A DNA stretch of 64,000 nt from Phycisphaeraceae bacterium (GTDB lineage: Bacteria > Planctomycetota > Phycisphaerae > Phycisphaerales > UBA1924): positions 446,537-510,536 of the forward strand of contig JAHBXB010000002.1 of assembly GCA_019636655.1 (NCBI GenBank). The letters are read 5' to 3'. A program made the translations under genes and the position numbers. Numbering within the stretch: the first letter of the stretch is position 1; every line of letters starts with the position of its first letter. Under the pieces are notes generated by a model. The model had not been told where the DNA came from, did not search any database, and saw only the letters and a program-made list of their open reading frames with translations. Below are positions 63,839 to 64,000 of the stretch, piece after piece.

Positions 63839-63886
63839 GGCGGGATGGTAGAGGCAACCCGCCAGCGGACCTTGCCCGGCGCTGCA

Positions 63887-64000
63887 TCAGATCGGGATGT
63901 CCAGGTCACCCCCGTCGTCGAAATCGCCGTGACCGGCGTGGGATCGATCCGGCCCGCCGCCGTCGCGGTGGTCGGCGATGGGGCCGGTCTTGGGGCCCGG
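63887..64000 (-). CDS. ssb: Probable single-stranded DNA-binding protein, C-terminal tail (cut by window edge)
   Basis: The last 37 codons of an open frame enter from the window edge and stop at TGA 63887-63889. The tail is Gly/Asp/His-rich and ends DFDDGGDLDIPI. This is close to the acidic DDDIPF tip of SSB proteins, which binds repair and replication partners; Ile replaces the usual final Phe. No OB-fold part is in view, so this is an inference from the tip only. Confidence 0.45.
   Translation of the reverse strand, partial: PGPKTGPIADHRDGGGPDRSHAGHGDFDDGGDLDIPI

Overview
The window is GC-rich bacterial chromosome, read as 62 protein-coding genes (60 complete, one cut at each edge) with very short spacers. 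I saw no rRNA, tRNA, CRISPR array, insertion sequence, phage gene or replication origin. No gene-free stretch exceeds about 260 bp. Several features point to a planctomycete, most likely of the Phycisphaerae type: a prepilin-like protein with the [13 protein letters not shown] leader, a secreted protein with a PEP-CTERM-like tail ending in RRRR, small membrane proteins with a CGxC...CPxCG zinc ribbon, paired bactofilins, and two different phosphofructokinases side by side. The taxonomic call is inference from gene content; no rRNA is present to confirm it.

Layout. 0-6.2 kb: a truncated Cache-domain sensor, a SugE/Gdx-type guanidinium exporter, a GNAT acetyltransferase, a YaeR-like glyoxalase-fold protein, and redox and lipid genes (secreted MsrB-MsrA fusion, fatty acid desaturase, lipoprotein thiol peroxidase, dienelactone hydrolase). 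6.2-18.1 kb: a prepilin-like protein, tRNA dihydrouridine synthase, a plus-strand lipoprotein/BshB1-like/MgtE run, an alpha/beta hydrolase, a P1B-type metal ATPase divergent from gpsA, a PEP-CTERM-like protein and a metallo-beta-lactamase-fold hydrolase. 18.2-30.9 kb: an M16 zinc protease and a half-length inactive-looking M16 homologue bracketing an isolated ATP synthase gamma gene, a UvrD-like helicase-nuclease, RsmD, an orphan gene, and two envelope proteins. 31-43.1 kb: a eukaryote-type UDP-galactopyranose mutase divergent from a LuxR-type regulator, a group II decarboxylase, tandem S49/NfeD-like paralogues, the CCA enzyme, and an ArsR-SRPBCC pair behind an AT-rich palindrome.

43.2-50.7 kb: a long minus-strand run lysA - GH20 hexosaminidase - anmK - murQ - rlmN - small membrane protein - O-methyltransferase. 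It reads as a peptidoglycan amino-sugar recycling unit behind a diaminopimelate decarboxylase. 50.8-58.3 kb: asnS, a YdcZ-type transporter, two overlapping zinc-ribbon membrane proteins, a secreted gluzincin-like protease, mscL, a pseudopilin, a bactofilin, a zinc-ribbon bactofilin and a nitroreductase. 58.3-64 kb: divergent ATP-type and pyrophosphate-type phosphofructokinases, two DUF1579-like secreted proteins, ribBA with a degenerate GTP cyclohydrolase II half, and the tail of a probable ssb gene.

I did not find an obvious new defence or mobile system. The most unusual points are the muropeptide-recycling operon, the divergent phosphofructokinase pair, the degenerate RibBA, the tandem protease-like paralogues lacking the usual serine motif, the split M16 pair and the eukaryote-like galactopyranose mutase.
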